Made by a program: the position numbers and the translations under genes. This document shows, one piece after another, positions 24,854 to 38,072 of a DNA stretch of 64,000 bases. Origin of the DNA: Nocardioides acrostichi (lineage in GTDB: Bacteria; Actinomycetota; Actinomycetes; Propionibacteriales; Nocardioidaceae). The notes under the pieces are model-generated. The model made no database searches, was not told the DNA's origin, and worked only from the letters and a program-made list of their open reading frames with translations. The stretch covers positions 248,001 to 312,000 of the forward strand of contig NZ_JADIVZ010000002.1 in the NCBI RefSeq assembly GCF_015319165.1, given 5' to 3'. Within the stretch, counting starts at the first letter, position 1; each line of letters opens with the position of its first letter.

Positions 24854-25774
24854 TCACTCGGGCCAGGGGGTCCAGGCAAGGGCGTCGATGCGGCCCCGGG
24901 CGTCGCGGTAGATGCGAAGCCACGAGCAACCGGCCGCGATGAAGTCGCTGGGGCGGGGGTCGCCGGACGAGACGACGATGCTTGGCCGGCCCTGCAGAGC
25001 GCGCGGTGGATCGGTGTCGCCGCAGGCGAAGTCGTCTCCGTCGTCCTCGCCGACGGAGACGACGCCGCGTTCCAGCGAGCGCAGGAACGCGGCCACCGCG
25101 GCGTCGGGCCACTGCTCGGGAGGTAGAGACGTGGTCTCGTCGCCGAGCACGATGCCGGCGAGGTCGCCGTCGACGTAGACCTGCACCTCGGGCGCGAACT
25201 CGACGCGGTAGCGCAGCCACTTCTCCTCGGTCTGCGCCCGGGCGCCGAACCGCAGTCGGTCGAGCAGAGCCGCCGCGACGGCTTCGGGTCGGTTCTCCTG
25301 GATGATGCAGTCGTCGGTCGGTCCCGGCACGGCCACCCGCACGGTGACGGTCGAACCGGGCTCCACAGCGCTACCGGCCATCGGTCGAGTCTCGAACACC
25401 CGGCCGAGCAGGGGGCGACACCCCAGCTTCGAGGAGTCCACCAGTCGCACGGTGTACCCGGCGTCGGTCAGAGTCGTCCGGGCCTGGTCGGGCGTCATGA
25501 GTCCCGTCTGTGGCACGACGCCGCCGACGGTGTGCCCGGGAACCTCGAGCGGCATAGGCTCCACGTTCACCGGCACGCGCAGCTGGTGGGCGACGACGCC
25601 CACCCCCACGCCCAGCACCAGCACGACCCCGGCCGCGATCGCGGGCAGAGCCCAGCGCCGTCCGGTGCTCTGCGGCACGCCGAGGCCGGGCGGCACGTCG
25701 ATGGTCTCGGCCGCGGCGAGCAGCAGGGTGCGTGCGTGGTCCTCGGCCTCGGGGGTGGTCGTCTGGTCGCTCAT
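24854..25774 (-). CDS. Membrane protein with PASTA-like domain, partner of the ECF sigma factor
   Basis: This 306-residue protein has about 43 cytoplasmic residues, one transmembrane helix (LPAIAAGVVLVLGVGVGVVAH) and an external part. External residues about 85-150 resemble a PASTA domain (MTPDQARTTLTDAGYTVRLV, then ETRPMAGSAVEPGSTVTVRV). The remaining 150 residues show no family. Its ATG overlaps the stop of the sigma-factor gene (ATGA), so the two are coupled, the arrangement typical of sigma/anti-sigma pairs. The cytoplasmic part lacks the HxxxCxxC zinc motif of ZAS anti-sigma factors. An anti-sigma role is inferred from position only. Confidence 0.75.
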   Translation of the reverse strand: MSDQTTTPEAEDHARTLLLAAAETIDVPPGLGVPQSTGRRWALPAIAAGVVLVLGVGVGVVAHQLRVPVNVEPMPLEVPGHTVGGVVPQTGLMTPDQARTTLTDAGYTVRLVDSSKLGCRPLLGRVFETRPMAGSAVEPGSTVTVRVAVPGPTDDCIIQENRPEAVAAALLDRLRFGARAQTEEKWLRYRVEFAPEVQVYVDGDLAGIVLGDETTSLPPEQWPDAAVAAFLRSLERGVVSVGEDDGDDFACGDTDPPRALQGRPSIVVSSGDPRPSDFIAAGCSWLRIYRDARGRIDALAWTPWPE

Positions 25775-26250
25775 CCGTGGCTCCCGTCGGGGGTGAGGCT
25801 GGAGTCGGAGGCCAGCGCCGCGAGCGCCCGCGACGCTCGGCTCTTGACCGTGCCCGGCGCGATGTCGAGGGCCGCGGCGATGTCGGCCTCGGAGAGGTCG
25901 GCGTAGTAGCGCAGCACCAGCACGTCGCGCTGCTCGGCAGGCATCCGGGCGAGCGCCGCCCGCACGGCGAGGCCGGTGGTGGGGTCGTGCTCGCGGGCCT
26001 CGTCCGGCAGGTCGGACGTCGGGTGCTCGGCGTTCCACCGTCGGGCACGGGCATCGCGCAGGACGTTGACGAGCATCCGGTACACGTAGGCGTCGGGCCG
26101 CTCGGCGCGCCCGATGCGCCGCCACTGGCGATGGCAGCGCAGCAGCGTGGCCTGCACGACGTCCTCGACGTCGGCCTCGGGGCACCCGAGCAGCACCGCG
26201 CTGCGCACCAGGGCGGTGCGGCGCGCGGCGACGTACTCGGCGAGCTCCAT
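25771..26250 (-). CDS. ECF sigma factor, SigE-like actinobacterial group
   Basis: This 159-residue protein has sigma region 2 at residues about 5-75 (RTALVRSAVLLGCPEADVEDVVQATLLRC, then PDAYVYRMLVNVLRD). Region 4 is at about 100-155 (LARMPAEQRDVLVLRYYADLSEADIAAALDIAPGTVKSR in order). It resembles the SigE family common in Nocardioides and Streptomyces. ATG 26250 has GAGGA nine bases upstream. The downstream PASTA-like membrane protein overlaps by four bases and may control its activity. The signal sensed is unknown. Confidence 0.9.
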   Translation of the reverse strand: MELAEYVAARRTALVRSAVLLGCPEADVEDVVQATLLRCHRQWRRIGRAERPDAYVYRMLVNVLRDARARRWNAEHPTSDLPDEAREHDPTTGLAVRAALARMPAEQRDVLVLRYYADLSEADIAAALDIAPGTVKSRASRALAALASDSSLTPDGSHG

Positions 26251-26382
26251 GGCGTCCTCTACTGGCCGTGGGTGGGTGTGCTGACCGTATGACTGGTCCA
26301 CAGGTCGATCTGGTTCCCGCGTTCTCCACAGACGCGCTCGTGCGCGGGTGCGTCGCTCGGCGCCGGCCTCAGGGTGAGAGGC

Positions 26383-27343
26383 ATGGACGAGATCGCGCGG
26401 CTGCTCCGCCAGCAGGACGGCGTCGTCGCGCGGCGTCAGTTGCTCGCGATCGACGACGTCGACCGCACGGCGGTGACGCGCACGATCCGTCGACGGGAGC
26501 TGGTGACTGTCCACGCAGGTGTCTACGTGGGGCACAACGGCTCGCTCACGTGGCTCCAGCGCGCTTGGACGGCCGTGCTCTGGGCCGGCCCCGAGGCCGC
26601 ACTCACAGGTGAGTCGGCGTTGCGCGCCTACGACGGGCCCGGGCGCACCGGCCGGGACGCGCGGGTGCTGTAGGTGGTGGTGGAGCGCGGGCGGCACCGG
26701 AAGGCACCCGATGATGTGCGGCTGCTGCGGGTGGCTGGGCTCACCGACCGGGTGGCCTGGAACCTGAGTCCTCCGCGGCTCCTCTACCCCGAGGCCGCAC
26801 TCGACGTCGCCCTCGAGGCGGACTCCCTGCTCGATGCCGTGGCGGCACTGGCCGATGCCTGCGGGTCACGACGGACGACGCCCGCGCACCTGCGTCGCGC
26901 GCTCGCCGGCCGCCCGCGGGTGCGCCGCCGGCTGTGGCTGGCGGGCGTGCGCGACGACGTCGCAGCCGGGACGTGCTCGGTTCTCGAGCGCGAGTACCTG
27001 AGCCGGGTGGAGCGAGCGCACGGGCTGCCGTCGGGCACCCGGCAGGCCCGGATCGAGTACGGCGGCCACACGGGGTTCGCGGACGTCCGGTACGACGTGG
27101 CGGGCGTGGTGGTCGAGCTCGACGGTCGGCTGCACCACTCCTCGGCCCGAGCCCGGCGACCGGGATCTCGAGCGTGACCTCGCCGTGGCGGCGGCGGAGT
27201 CGGGTCGCGTCGTCCGGCTCGGGTGGGGGCAGGTGGTCGAGCGGCCGTGCGCGACCGCACGGGCAGTCGCCGCCGTGCTGCGCCGCCGTGGTTGGTACGG
27301 GGCGCCGACGACCTGCCAACCGTGCGCCGACCGACACCCCTGA
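26383..27343 (+). pseudogene. AbiEi/DUF559-type protein, broken by a stop and a frameshift
   Basis: The first 96 codons encode an AbiEi-antitoxin-like winged HTH (MDEIARLLRQQDGVVARRQL). A TAG at 26671-26673 interrupts the frame, which continues directly as VVVERGRHRKAPDDVRLLRV. A second lesion near 27157 shifts the frame: up to VVVELDGRLHH the Vsr-like DUF559 endonuclease-fold region is in one frame. The expected continuation (DRDLERDLAVAAAESGRVVRLGWGQV) is read from 27158 in the next frame, to TGA at 27341-27343. The intact gene would give about 318 residues. Either the gene is dead or the sequence has two errors. Confidence 0.8.
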
Positions 27344-27350
27344 AACGACA

Positions 27351-27393
27351 GTGTGGTGGATCGGTTCAACCTGGTTGAACCGATCCACCACAC
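27351..27393. terminator. 20-bp perfect-stem hairpin between convergent genes
   Basis: Arms at 27351-27370 (starting GTGTGGTGGATCGG) and 27374-27393 are perfect complements with only CTG between them. It lies between the broken gene and the 3' end of etfD and can serve both strands. No T run follows on either side. Confidence 0.7.
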
Positions 27394-27420
27394 AGTGAGG
27401 CGACGGGGAGACTTCCGGCC

Positions 27421-30999
<3,579 letters not shown>

Positions 31000-31102
31000 G
31001 CTGGGGGCGCTCCTCGTCTCTTGCGGCCGCGTCGACGGCCGCCCGCCGAGCCTAGGGGTTCGGACGCCGGCGCGTGGCCCCCGTCCGGGATGAGCATGAT
31101 CC

Positions 31103-31115
31103 TACCGAGAGGTAA
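31103..31115. promoter_or_regulatory. Palindromic operator candidate upstream of etfD
   Basis: TACCGAGAGGTAA holds the half-sites TACC and GGTA with a 4-base spacer, 104 bases before the etfD start. It fits the TAC(T/C)-N4-(A/G)GTA pattern seen at 9683 and 40482. The rest of 31000-31136 shows no other feature. Confidence 0.4.
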
Positions 31116-31136
31116 CTTCGGGCAGGCGCCGGAGGT

Positions 31137-33653
31137 TCAGCTGCGCACGGCCCGCAGGTGCCCGGAGGCGTCGAAGACCGCCTTGACGTGCACGGTGCCG
31201 CCGCGACCGTTCTTCGCGCAGAAGCCGAAGGTGTGGGCCAGGCGCGTCGTGGGCTGACCGACGGCGCGCATGACCTGCGTCGTGCTCATGCCGGTGCCCA
31301 GGCGGTGCTTGACTCGGGTCAGGGACTGGCGCTCGCCCGGATTGCGGCAGGAGTCAGGGGCGATGCCGTAGGCGCGCTCCCACATCTGGAGGTAGGCCTC
31401 GGGGCCGCGCTCCATGTCGGCGACGATCTTCGCGCCGTCGCCGGCGTGCTCGGCGTCGGCGATCTTGCGCAGATCCTCGATCCAGTCGGGGTAGAGGCCG
31501 TACTGCGCGACGCCGTCGACGTTGATGTCGTAGACGCGCTCTCCGGCGTGCTGCTTCTTGATGGTCACACCGCCCAGACCCTCGAAGGGGTAGGTGACCG
31601 GGTTCGGGACGTCGGCTCCGCGCGGGTCGCCCTGCGCGCCGAGGCCGTTGATGTCGGCGCCGTAGCCGATGCCGTAGTAGTAGCGCGAGTCGGCCCAGCC
31701 GAGGTGCCGGCGCCACTTGGCCACGAAGCCGGTGCTGTCGCCGGCGTAGGGCGTGATGGTGCCGCCGTCGGCGTAGACCCGCGGGTAGGCGTCGGGCGTC
31801 GACCACGAGTGGCTGGAGATGACGCCGTGGTAGCCCATGGCGTCGATCTGGTCGAGCGCGGCGCTGCGCGCCTTCACGCTCATGTGGTCGGGGTCGAAGA
31901 TCATCTTGCGCGCGGCGAGCCCGGCGATGGTGTGCTCGCCGAGCGTCGTGAGCCCTCGGCTGTTGCAGTGCGCGGGCGGCGGGTACAACGGCACTGCCGG
32001 CAGGCTCGCGGCCCCGAAGACCTGCGCGACCGCCCCGAAGAGTGCGTCTTGCTGCTCCGCTGAGATGGTGGGCGCGGCGTACTGCTCGTGGTCACTGCTC
32101 TCGCCGTCGGCCGGCTCGCAGTGCTGCATGTCCCAGAAGGTGCCGGTCTCGAGGAAGTTCGCGCCGTTGACGAGCACGCCGGTGGAGCCGTTGTCGCCGG
32201 TGATGCCCGAGAGGGCGTTGTCGAACTTGTTCACCAGCTCCATCTGGCGCACACCCAGCGCGTGCACCTCGTCGAGCTGCTTGTCGATGTCTGCTGCGTC
32301 GCAGGCCGGGACGTCGCCCACGCCGGGCACGCTCTTGAACGTGCAGCCGAACGGCACCGAGGTCTCGATGCCCATGATCACCGCGAGCTTGCCCCGGTTG
32401 ATCACGCGTCGGGCCTGGAACGGGTTCTTCACGATCCGGTAGAACCCCTTGCCGGGGCCACCGAACTGCGCGTCGATGTAGTCCTGCATCGCGTACATGT
32501 CGGCGGCCTGGAGCCGGATGGAGTCCATGTCGTCGCAGGAGTTGTGCTTGATGGGGTACAGCTGGCAGAGCTGGTTGTTCTCGACCAGCAGGTTCACGAA
32601 GATCCGCTGACCGCCGCGCCACGACCGCTCGAGCCACCGGTAGTAGGTGCCCTCGTGGGTCAGTGAGTCCGGTGCCGGCCAGTCCTTGAAGGTCGGCCAG
32701 CCGACCGGGTCGTGGCCGGGCTTGCCCGACAGCGCGGTCTCGAGGAGGGCGCCGTAGCCGTCGGTGTAGGTGTGGTCGGGGCAGTCGACCAGCGCCACGG
32801 TCACGCCGAACGGATCCCACGGCCTGCCGCAGTGCGCGTCGCCGCCGAGGAACTCGAAGGCCATGCCGTGGGTGTGCGCGTCGACGTAGCCGCGCACCTC
32901 CTGGTACGGCGTCACGCCCGCGTGCGGCCGGCCGCTCACCGAGATCTGCGACTCGGGGAACGTCGAGCAGCCGCTCGTGCGGGTCGGCGCGAAGACGTTC
33001 GCGCCGCCGATCTCCAGCGCGCTCCCGCCCGCGGCGAACCGCAGCCGTCGTCCGGGTCCGCGCGCCGTCCACACGTTTTCGGAGGTGGCGGACGACGTGC
33101 GCTCGCCGCCGGCGGCCAGCAGCAGGCTGTCGGCGTCTTGGATGAGGTAGGTGCCGAGGTCGGTGGCCTTGAAGTACAGCGGCTCGCCGCCGTCGACCAA
33201 GGAGTAGCAGCCGCTCGCGAGCGCGTAGCGGTCCTGCGGGTGCAGACGGCGTTTCTGGGTGATCGGCGCGGTGGTCAGGCGCGGGTCGCGCCGCTCGCGC
33301 TCCCGCTCGACGTAGTTCTCGGCCGAGACCCGCTCGGCGGGCGTGGTGGGGTCGCTGACGTCGACGCTCTGGTCGGAGTCGTCGGCCAGCACTGCCCGGG
33401 AGATGGCGTTCTTGTCGCCGTTCTCGGCGTGCACGTGGATGCGCTCGCCGTCCGCGGTCACCAGCGGCAGGCCCTGACCGCTGTCGACCTCGTGCACCGT
33501 GCGCAGGTCGACGCGCGGCACGTCGCCTGCTGCGACCGGCCCGGCTGTGCCGGTGGCGACCAGAGCGCCCCCGATCAGGCCTGCCGCGGTGGCGGCGGCG
33601 AGGGCGAGTCGGAGGCTGGGCCTCACCCGGGACCGGAGGGAGCGACGCTGCAT
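31137..33653 (-). CDS. Secreted metallo-dependent hydrolase, membrane-dipeptidase-like (M19-type)
   Basis: This 838-residue exported protein has a twin-arginine-poor signal (RPSLRLALAAATAAGLIGGAL) cleaved near residue 42. The catalytic TIM-barrel metal site is suggested by YVDAHTHGMAFEFLGG (the H-x-H strand), GKLAVIMGIET, MIFDPDHMS and VISSHSW, as in amidohydrolase or renal-dipeptidase relatives. Residues about 130-230 form a beta-rich module with Cys pairs. The last 75 residues (GTGMSTTQVMRAVGQPTTRL) resemble a small SmpA/OmlA-like fold. The substrate is unknown. It stands alone between etfD and an MFS gene, all on the minus strand. Confidence 0.8.
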   Translation of the reverse strand: MQRRSLRSRVRPSLRLALAAATAAGLIGGALVATGTAGPVAAGDVPRVDLRTVHEVDSGQGLPLVTADGERIHVHAENGDKNAISRAVLADDSDQSVDVSDPTTPAERVSAENYVERERERRDPRLTTAPITQKRRLHPQDRYALASGCYSLVDGGEPLYFKATDLGTYLIQDADSLLLAAGGERTSSATSENVWTARGPGRRLRFAAGGSALEIGGANVFAPTRTSGCSTFPESQISVSGRPHAGVTPYQEVRGYVDAHTHGMAFEFLGGDAHCGRPWDPFGVTVALVDCPDHTYTDGYGALLETALSGKPGHDPVGWPTFKDWPAPDSLTHEGTYYRWLERSWRGGQRIFVNLLVENNQLCQLYPIKHNSCDDMDSIRLQAADMYAMQDYIDAQFGGPGKGFYRIVKNPFQARRVINRGKLAVIMGIETSVPFGCTFKSVPGVGDVPACDAADIDKQLDEVHALGVRQMELVNKFDNALSGITGDNGSTGVLVNGANFLETGTFWDMQHCEPADGESSDHEQYAAPTISAEQQDALFGAVAQVFGAASLPAVPLYPPPAHCNSRGLTTLGEHTIAGLAARKMIFDPDHMSVKARSAALDQIDAMGYHGVISSHSWSTPDAYPRVYADGGTITPYAGDSTGFVAKWRRHLGWADSRYYYGIGYGADINGLGAQGDPRGADVPNPVTYPFEGLGGVTIKKQHAGERVYDINVDGVAQYGLYPDWIEDLRKIADAEHAGDGAKIVADMERGPEAYLQMWERAYGIAPDSCRNPGERQSLTRVKHRLGTGMSTTQVMRAVGQPTTRLAHTFGFCAKNGRGGTVHVKAVFDASGHLRAVRS

Positions 33654-33709
33654 CCGCGCATCATGCGCCGCGGACGCTGAGGTTGTCGCCTCTTTCCCTC
33701 ACCTGTTTC

Positions 33710-34924
33710 TCAGTTGTGGCCCAGCGGATGCTCGCCACGCACGGGCACGAGGGGGGCCGCGGCGACGGGGAACAGCGCGGCGATCGCGAAGGTGGCGGCG
33801 TAGCCGAGGTGACCGACCGCCAGGCCGGCCAGCGGCGGCACGGCCGAGGCCGTGAGGAACTGGGAGGTGTTTTGGAGTCCGAGCGCCCGACCGGACCAGA
33901 ACGGCCCGGCACGCTCGGCCACCGCGGTGAAGGCGAGTCCGTTGTCGGCCACCGTCGCCACCGTCGCCACGACCACGAGCGGGACGGCGACCGCCAGGCC
34001 CAGGGCCGCCGTCAGGCCGAGCAGGGCCATGGTGGCGGCGGCGATCCACGCCACCCAGCGCAGCGGTCGGAGCCGGCTGGACGCCAGGTCGCTGACCTGC
34101 CCGGCGGCGATCCGGCCCAGCGCGCCGGCGACCTGGGCGAGGCCGACGAGGGTACCGGCCGCGCCGGCCGACCAGCCGCGGTCGTCGACCAGCCACACGA
34201 GGGCGAAGGTCCACACGAGGAACTGCGGCACCACCAGCAGCACCGAGACGCCGTGGACGCGGGCCAGGTAGCCGTCGCGGTAGGGATTCGGTGCGGGCGT
34301 CAGGCTGCGGTCCGGCCGCGGCGGGTCGAGCACGACGAGCGCGACCACGACGAGGGCCGCCGCGGTCGCGACCGTGGGCACGAGCAGAGCGTGTCCGATA
34401 CCCCGCGACTCCGCGACGACCGCGATGCTCACCGCCGCCACACCGACCCCCACGGGCTGGGCCATCTGCCGGATGCCCATGGCCAGGCCCCGGCGACGCG
34501 GCGGGAACCAGCCCACGACGACGCGGCCGCTCGCCGCGGCCGTACTGCTGGCCGCGGCCCCGGCGAGGAACAGAGTCACTGCGAGGAGCGTCGTCGAGTC
34601 GGCGCGGGCCGCGGCCCCGCTGGCGATCGTGGTGGCCCCGAGACCGGTGAGCAGTACGGCGCGCTCGCCGTAGCGGTCGGTGAGGAAGCCCCACCCGACC
34701 AAGGTGAGCATGACGCCGATGGTCGGGGCAGCGGCCACCAGGCCTGCCGCCCCGAGGCTCAACTCCCGTTGCGTGTGCAGCACCGGGATGAGGAACGCCG
34801 GCCCGTGGATCGCCGTGGCCGCGGCCGCCTGCGCCAGCGTCGAGGCACCCAGCATGGCCCAGCGGCGAGCGGGGCCGGGCCCGGTGACCGGGGAACTCGG
34901 GAGGAGGGAGCGCACACCCCTCAT
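33710..34924 (-). CDS. MFS transporter
   Basis: This 404-residue protein has about 12 hydrophobic helices. The loop between helices 2 and 3 carries GFLTDRYGERAVLL, the G-x-L-x-D-R-x-G major-facilitator signature, and a second-half counterpart GQVSDLASSRLRPL is present. FPPRRRGLAMGIRQMAQPVG marks the helix 4-5 region of nitrate/oxalate-type or sugar-acid permeases. Direction and substrate are unknown. ATG 34924 was chosen because the frame upstream belongs to the neighbouring gene and its terminator. Confidence 0.87.
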   Translation of the reverse strand: MRGVRSLLPSSPVTGPGPARRWAMLGASTLAQAAAATAIHGPAFLIPVLHTQRELSLGAAGLVAAAPTIGVMLTLVGWGFLTDRYGERAVLLTGLGATTIASGAAARADSTTLLAVTLFLAGAAASSTAAASGRVVVGWFPPRRRGLAMGIRQMAQPVGVGVAAVSIAVVAESRGIGHALLVPTVATAAALVVVALVVLDPPRPDRSLTPAPNPYRDGYLARVHGVSVLLVVPQFLVWTFALVWLVDDRGWSAGAAGTLVGLAQVAGALGRIAAGQVSDLASSRLRPLRWVAWIAAATMALLGLTAALGLAVAVPLVVVATVATVADNGLAFTAVAERAGPFWSGRALGLQNTSQFLTASAVPPLAGLAVGHLGYAATFAIAALFPVAAAPLVPVRGEHPLGHN

Positions 34925-34984
34925 GAGACATGACCCGCATGCCTGGAGTGACGCGCGTCCCGGGGAGCGAGCTGTGAGAAAGCA

Positions 34985-35021
34985 GACGGCGCCCCTCCCC
35001 AGTGGGGGGAGGGGCGCCGTC
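34985..35021 (-). terminator. Rho-independent-like terminator of the choice-of-anchor-P gene
   Basis: Sixteen-base perfect arms (GACGGCGCCCCTCCCC at 34985 and its complement at 35006-35021) enclose a 5-base loop. On the minus strand the stem is followed by CTGCTTTCTC. It ends the gene at 35029 and separates it from the MFS gene. Confidence 0.8.
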
Positions 35022-35028
35022 GTACGTG

Positions 35029-36363
35029 CTACTTGCTGTCGATGCGGATCTGCGAGGTGGCCAGGTCGACCACGGCGCCGGTGCCGTCGAGCAGGGTGAT
35101 GCGCAGGCCGATGACCTTGATGCCACCGCCGACCTTCTTGCGGATGTCGGCCTGCACCTTCGCCAGACCCGGGATCTCGATGCCCTGCTTGAGCTGGTCG
35201 AGCGAGATCTCCTGGCCGCCGAGGGTGATGCCGCCGACGCTCATACCCGCGTTGCGGTTGCTCTTGCCCGAGCGGTAGCGGGTCATCTTGGCGTAGGACT
35301 TGATGGCCTCGACCTGGAGCTGGCCGCCGATGTCGACGCCGGCCACCTGCGAGGCCTCGCGACCGGTGGCACGCTGACGGTTCTGGCGTCCGATCTGCTT
35401 GGCCTCGGCGGCCCCGACCTTGACCTGGTCGCCGATGTTGACGTCGGCGGCCTTCTCGACCTGGAGCTGGCCGTCGGTGCCGGCACACGGCATGACGCGG
35501 TTGATGACGCGGCCGACCTTGACGATGTCGCCGAGCACGGAGGCCTTGGCCGGGAACGAGCTGCCGTGGAAGATGCCGGTCTTGTAGCCGTCGGTGATCT
35601 TCGCGACGCTCCGGCCGACCTTGACCACCGTCTCGGTCGGGATGACCTTGACGACCAGGGCCACGGCGAAGGCGCGACCGTCGTGCTGGCTGTGCTTCTC
35701 GATGCCGCGACCCAGGGTCAGGGTGGCCAGGCCCGGGATGGTGACCGGCTGGCCGGGGGTCGGGATCGGGATCACCTGGGGGTCGCCGACCGGCGGGGTG
35801 AACGTGATGCCCGCGATCTTGGTGTTCGTGTAGGTACCGAAGCCCTTCGGCGTGTGGAATGCCTTGGCGACCGCGACGACGCCGCTCACCGAGAGTGAGC
35901 CCAGCGGGGTGTCGGCGAGCACGACCGAGGCGACCTTGTGCTTGGCGAAGGTCTCGAAGCGGGTGCCCTTGCGGCGCGTGACGACCTTGGAGCTGACGGC
36001 GTCGACGGTGCCGGCGCCGGGCAGTTCGGCCTCGGCGACGTAGTTGCGGTTGGACTTGCCGGTCTGGCTGGTGCACGAGACGCGGGTCAGGCCGGTGCGG
36101 CCCGAGCCGACCGGCACCTGCCCGCCGGTGACGGACGTGCCGTAGCCGCTGCCCTGGTAGGTGAACGGCGTGCGGCCCTTGCCCTGAACGTCGAGGGTGG
36201 TGGCTCCGGTGGTGACGCGACCGCTTTCGGGCTGGGTCACCGGTTGGGTCACGGGCGGGGCGCTGGGGGTCGCCGGAGCGGCGAGCGCGGAGGTCGGCGC
36301 GAGCGCAGCACCGGCCAGGGTCAGCGCCACGCCGAGGGCGGCGAGGTGGGTGCGGGATGTCAT
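35029..36363 (-). CDS. Secreted choice-of-anchor-P-like surface protein
   Basis: This 444-residue protein has a signal peptide (about 1-28, ending TSALAAP) and a Pro/Thr-rich spacer (PPVTQPVTQP). A beta-strand-rich body follows with two Cys (VSCTSQ, VMPCAG). The pattern GIFHGSSFPAKASVLGDIVKVGRV, then GMSVGGITLGGQEISLDQL and LRITLLDGTG, recalls the choice-of-anchor-P family of exported actinobacterial proteins. No LPxTG motif or C-terminal membrane helix is present, so it may be released. It has its own terminator. The function is unknown. The 176 bases upstream, to 36539, hold only its promoter region and show nothing recognisable. Confidence 0.75.
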   Translation of the reverse strand: MTSRTHLAALGVALTLAGAALAPTSALAAPATPSAPPVTQPVTQPESGRVTTGATTLDVQGKGRTPFTYQGSGYGTSVTGGQVPVGSGRTGLTRVSCTSQTGKSNRNYVAEAELPGAGTVDAVSSKVVTRRKGTRFETFAKHKVASVVLADTPLGSLSVSGVVAVAKAFHTPKGFGTYTNTKIAGITFTPPVGDPQVIPIPTPGQPVTIPGLATLTLGRGIEKHSQHDGRAFAVALVVKVIPTETVVKVGRSVAKITDGYKTGIFHGSSFPAKASVLGDIVKVGRVINRVMPCAGTDGQLQVEKAADVNIGDQVKVGAAEAKQIGRQNRQRATGREASQVAGVDIGGQLQVEAIKSYAKMTRYRSGKSNRNAGMSVGGITLGGQEISLDQLKQGIEIPGLAKVQADIRKKVGGGIKVIGLRITLLDGTGAVVDLATSQIRIDSK

Positions 36364-36539
36364 GAGTACTCCTTGCGGCTCGGACAGGGGATCCGGGTCG
36401 GTGGGGGGAGGGGCTGGGCTGACGCCAGCATTGTTACCCGATGCGGCTCGCGCGCGCTGGGCATTGCTGGGATAGGCGAGAAGTAAAGAAACGATAGAGC
36501 ACGAACGTGGCCTGCGTCACACCCACAACGGGTGAGGGG

Positions 36540-36974
36540 TCAGCGGGTCGCCGTGTCGATCAGGAGGGTGATCGGACCGTCGTTCACGCCGTGCACCGCC
36601 ATGTCGGCGCCGAAAACCCCGCGCTCGACGTGCGCGCCGAGGGTCTCGAGCTCGGCGCAGAAGGCCTGGTAGAGCGGTTCGGCCACGGATCCGGGTGCGG
36701 CCGCCGTCCAGCTCGGACGCCGGCCCTTGCGGGCGTCGCCGTAGAGCGTGAACTGGCTGATCACGAGCACGGGTGCGTCGACGTCGGACGCCGAGCGCTC
36801 CTCACGCAGGATCCGCAGCCCCCAGATCTTGCGGGCCAGCCAGGCGACGTCGGCCTCCGTGTCGTCGTGGGTGATGCCGAGGTAGACCAGCAGGCCCTGC
36901 CCTTCGATGCTGCCGACGACCTCGCCTGCGACCTCGACGCGGGCAGAGAGGGTGCGTTGGACGACGGCGCGCAT
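36540..36974 (-). CDS. dtd: D-aminoacyl-tRNA deacylase
   Basis: This 144-residue enzyme removes D-amino acids mischarged on tRNA, a cytosolic proofreading step. It begins [15 protein letters not shown], as the family does, and contains the active-site motifs [18 protein letters not shown] and, near the C-terminus, [12 protein letters not shown] (the cross-subunit Gly-Pro motif). The length matches the family norm of about 145. It is divergent from the M48 protease gene with only 25 bases between the start codons, so the promoters overlap. Confidence 0.95.
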   Translation of the reverse strand: MRAVVQRTLSARVEVAGEVVGSIEGQGLLVYLGITHDDTEADVAWLARKIWGLRILREERSASDVDAPVLVISQFTLYGDARKGRRPSWTAAAPGSVAEPLYQAFCAELETLGAHVERGVFGADMAVHGVNDGPITLLIDTATR

Positions 36975-36999
36975 GACCGCACCGTGACACAGTGGGGCC

Positions 37000-38070
37000 A
37001 TGGTGGGCGACATCGCTCGGTCCCGGGTGCTGCTGCCCGGCATCAGTTCCCGAACCTGGGAGCACCCGGCCGACCGGGGTGCGCTGGTGGCACTGCGCCG
37101 GCTCAAGGGCTTCGACTCCGTGGTCAAGGCGCTCTCGGGGCTGGTCAACGAACGCGCCGTGCGCCTGATGCTCCTCGGCTCGGCCGTGCGCGTCGACGAC
37201 CGCCAGTTCCCGGAGCTGCACCGGTTGCTCGGCGAGGTCGGCCGGACTCTCGACTGCGCCGAGCTGCCCGAGATGTACGTGACCGCGAACCCGATGCTCA
37301 ACGCCATGACGATCGGCATGCAGCGGCCCGTCATCGTGCTCAACTCGGGCTTGGTCGACCTGCTGGACGAGTCTGAGCTGAGGTTCGCGATCGCCCACGA
37401 GCTCGGCCACGCAATGTCGGGCCACGCGCTGTACCAGACGTTGCTGCAGCGGCTGATCCAGCTGACGGCGGTGTTCGGTGCGGTGCCTCTCGGCGGGCTG
37501 GGCCTGCGCGCGATCGTCGCCGCGTTGTACGAGTGGTCGCGCAAGGCCGAGCTCTCCGCTGACCGCGCCGGCCTGCTCGCCACCCAGGATCCTGCTGTCG
37601 TCGTGCGGGTGCACATGCAGCTGGCCAGCGGCGGGCACCTCGAGCAGCTCGACCAGGCATCGTTCCTCGAGCAGGCGCGGGAATACGACGAGTCCGGCGA
37701 TGTGCGCGACTCGGTGCTCAAGCTGCTCGCCATGGAGAACGCCAGCCATCCGTTCGCGGTGTCGCGGGCGGCCGAGTTGCGTCGGTGGCTCGACTCCGGG
37801 GAGTACACGCGCGTGCTGGCGGGCGACTACCCGCGCCGCACCGACGACCACGACGCGTCGCTCAGCGATGCCGCTCGCGATGCCGCACGTTCCTACCAGC
37901 AGGCCTTCGAGCGGAGCCAGGACAGCCTGGCCTCGACGTTGCGCGACCTCGGCGGTACGGCTGGCCAGATGGCCGGCAGCGTGGTCGGTTCCGTACGGAA
38001 TCGGGTCGGGGATGCGCTCCGGCGGGGGGATCCGGGGAACGGCCCGGGGGCCGACCCGGGAGGGGAGTGA
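37000..38070 (+). CDS. M48-family zinc metallopeptidase
   Basis: This 356-residue protein contains the zinc motif HELGH at residues 133-137 ([17 protein letters not shown]). The third ligand is probably the Glu in [15 protein letters not shown], as in HtpX/Ste24 relatives. A hydrophobic stretch ([22 protein letters not shown]) follows the motif and may be a membrane hairpin. The C-terminal 90 residues are polar and helical and end in a Gly/Pro-rich tail. Members take part in membrane protein quality control. The stop lies three bases before the GTG of the next gene. Confidence 0.88.
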   Translation: MVGDIARSRVLLPGISSRTWEHPADRGALVALRRLKGFDSVVKALSGLVNERAVRLMLLGSAVRVDDRQFPELHRLLGEVGRTLDCAELPEMYVTANPMLNAMTIGMQRPVIVLNSGLVDLLDESELRFAIAHELGHAMSGHALYQTLLQRLIQLTAVFGAVPLGGLGLRAIVAALYEWSRKAELSADRAGLLATQDPAVVVRVHMQLASGGHLEQLDQASFLEQAREYDESGDVRDSVLKLLAMENASHPFAVSRAAELRRWLDSGEYTRVLAGDYPRRTDDHDASLSDAARDAARSYQQAFERSQDSLASTLRDLGGTAGQMAGSVVGSVRNRVGDALRRGDPGNGPGADPGGE

Positions 38071-38072
38071 CC

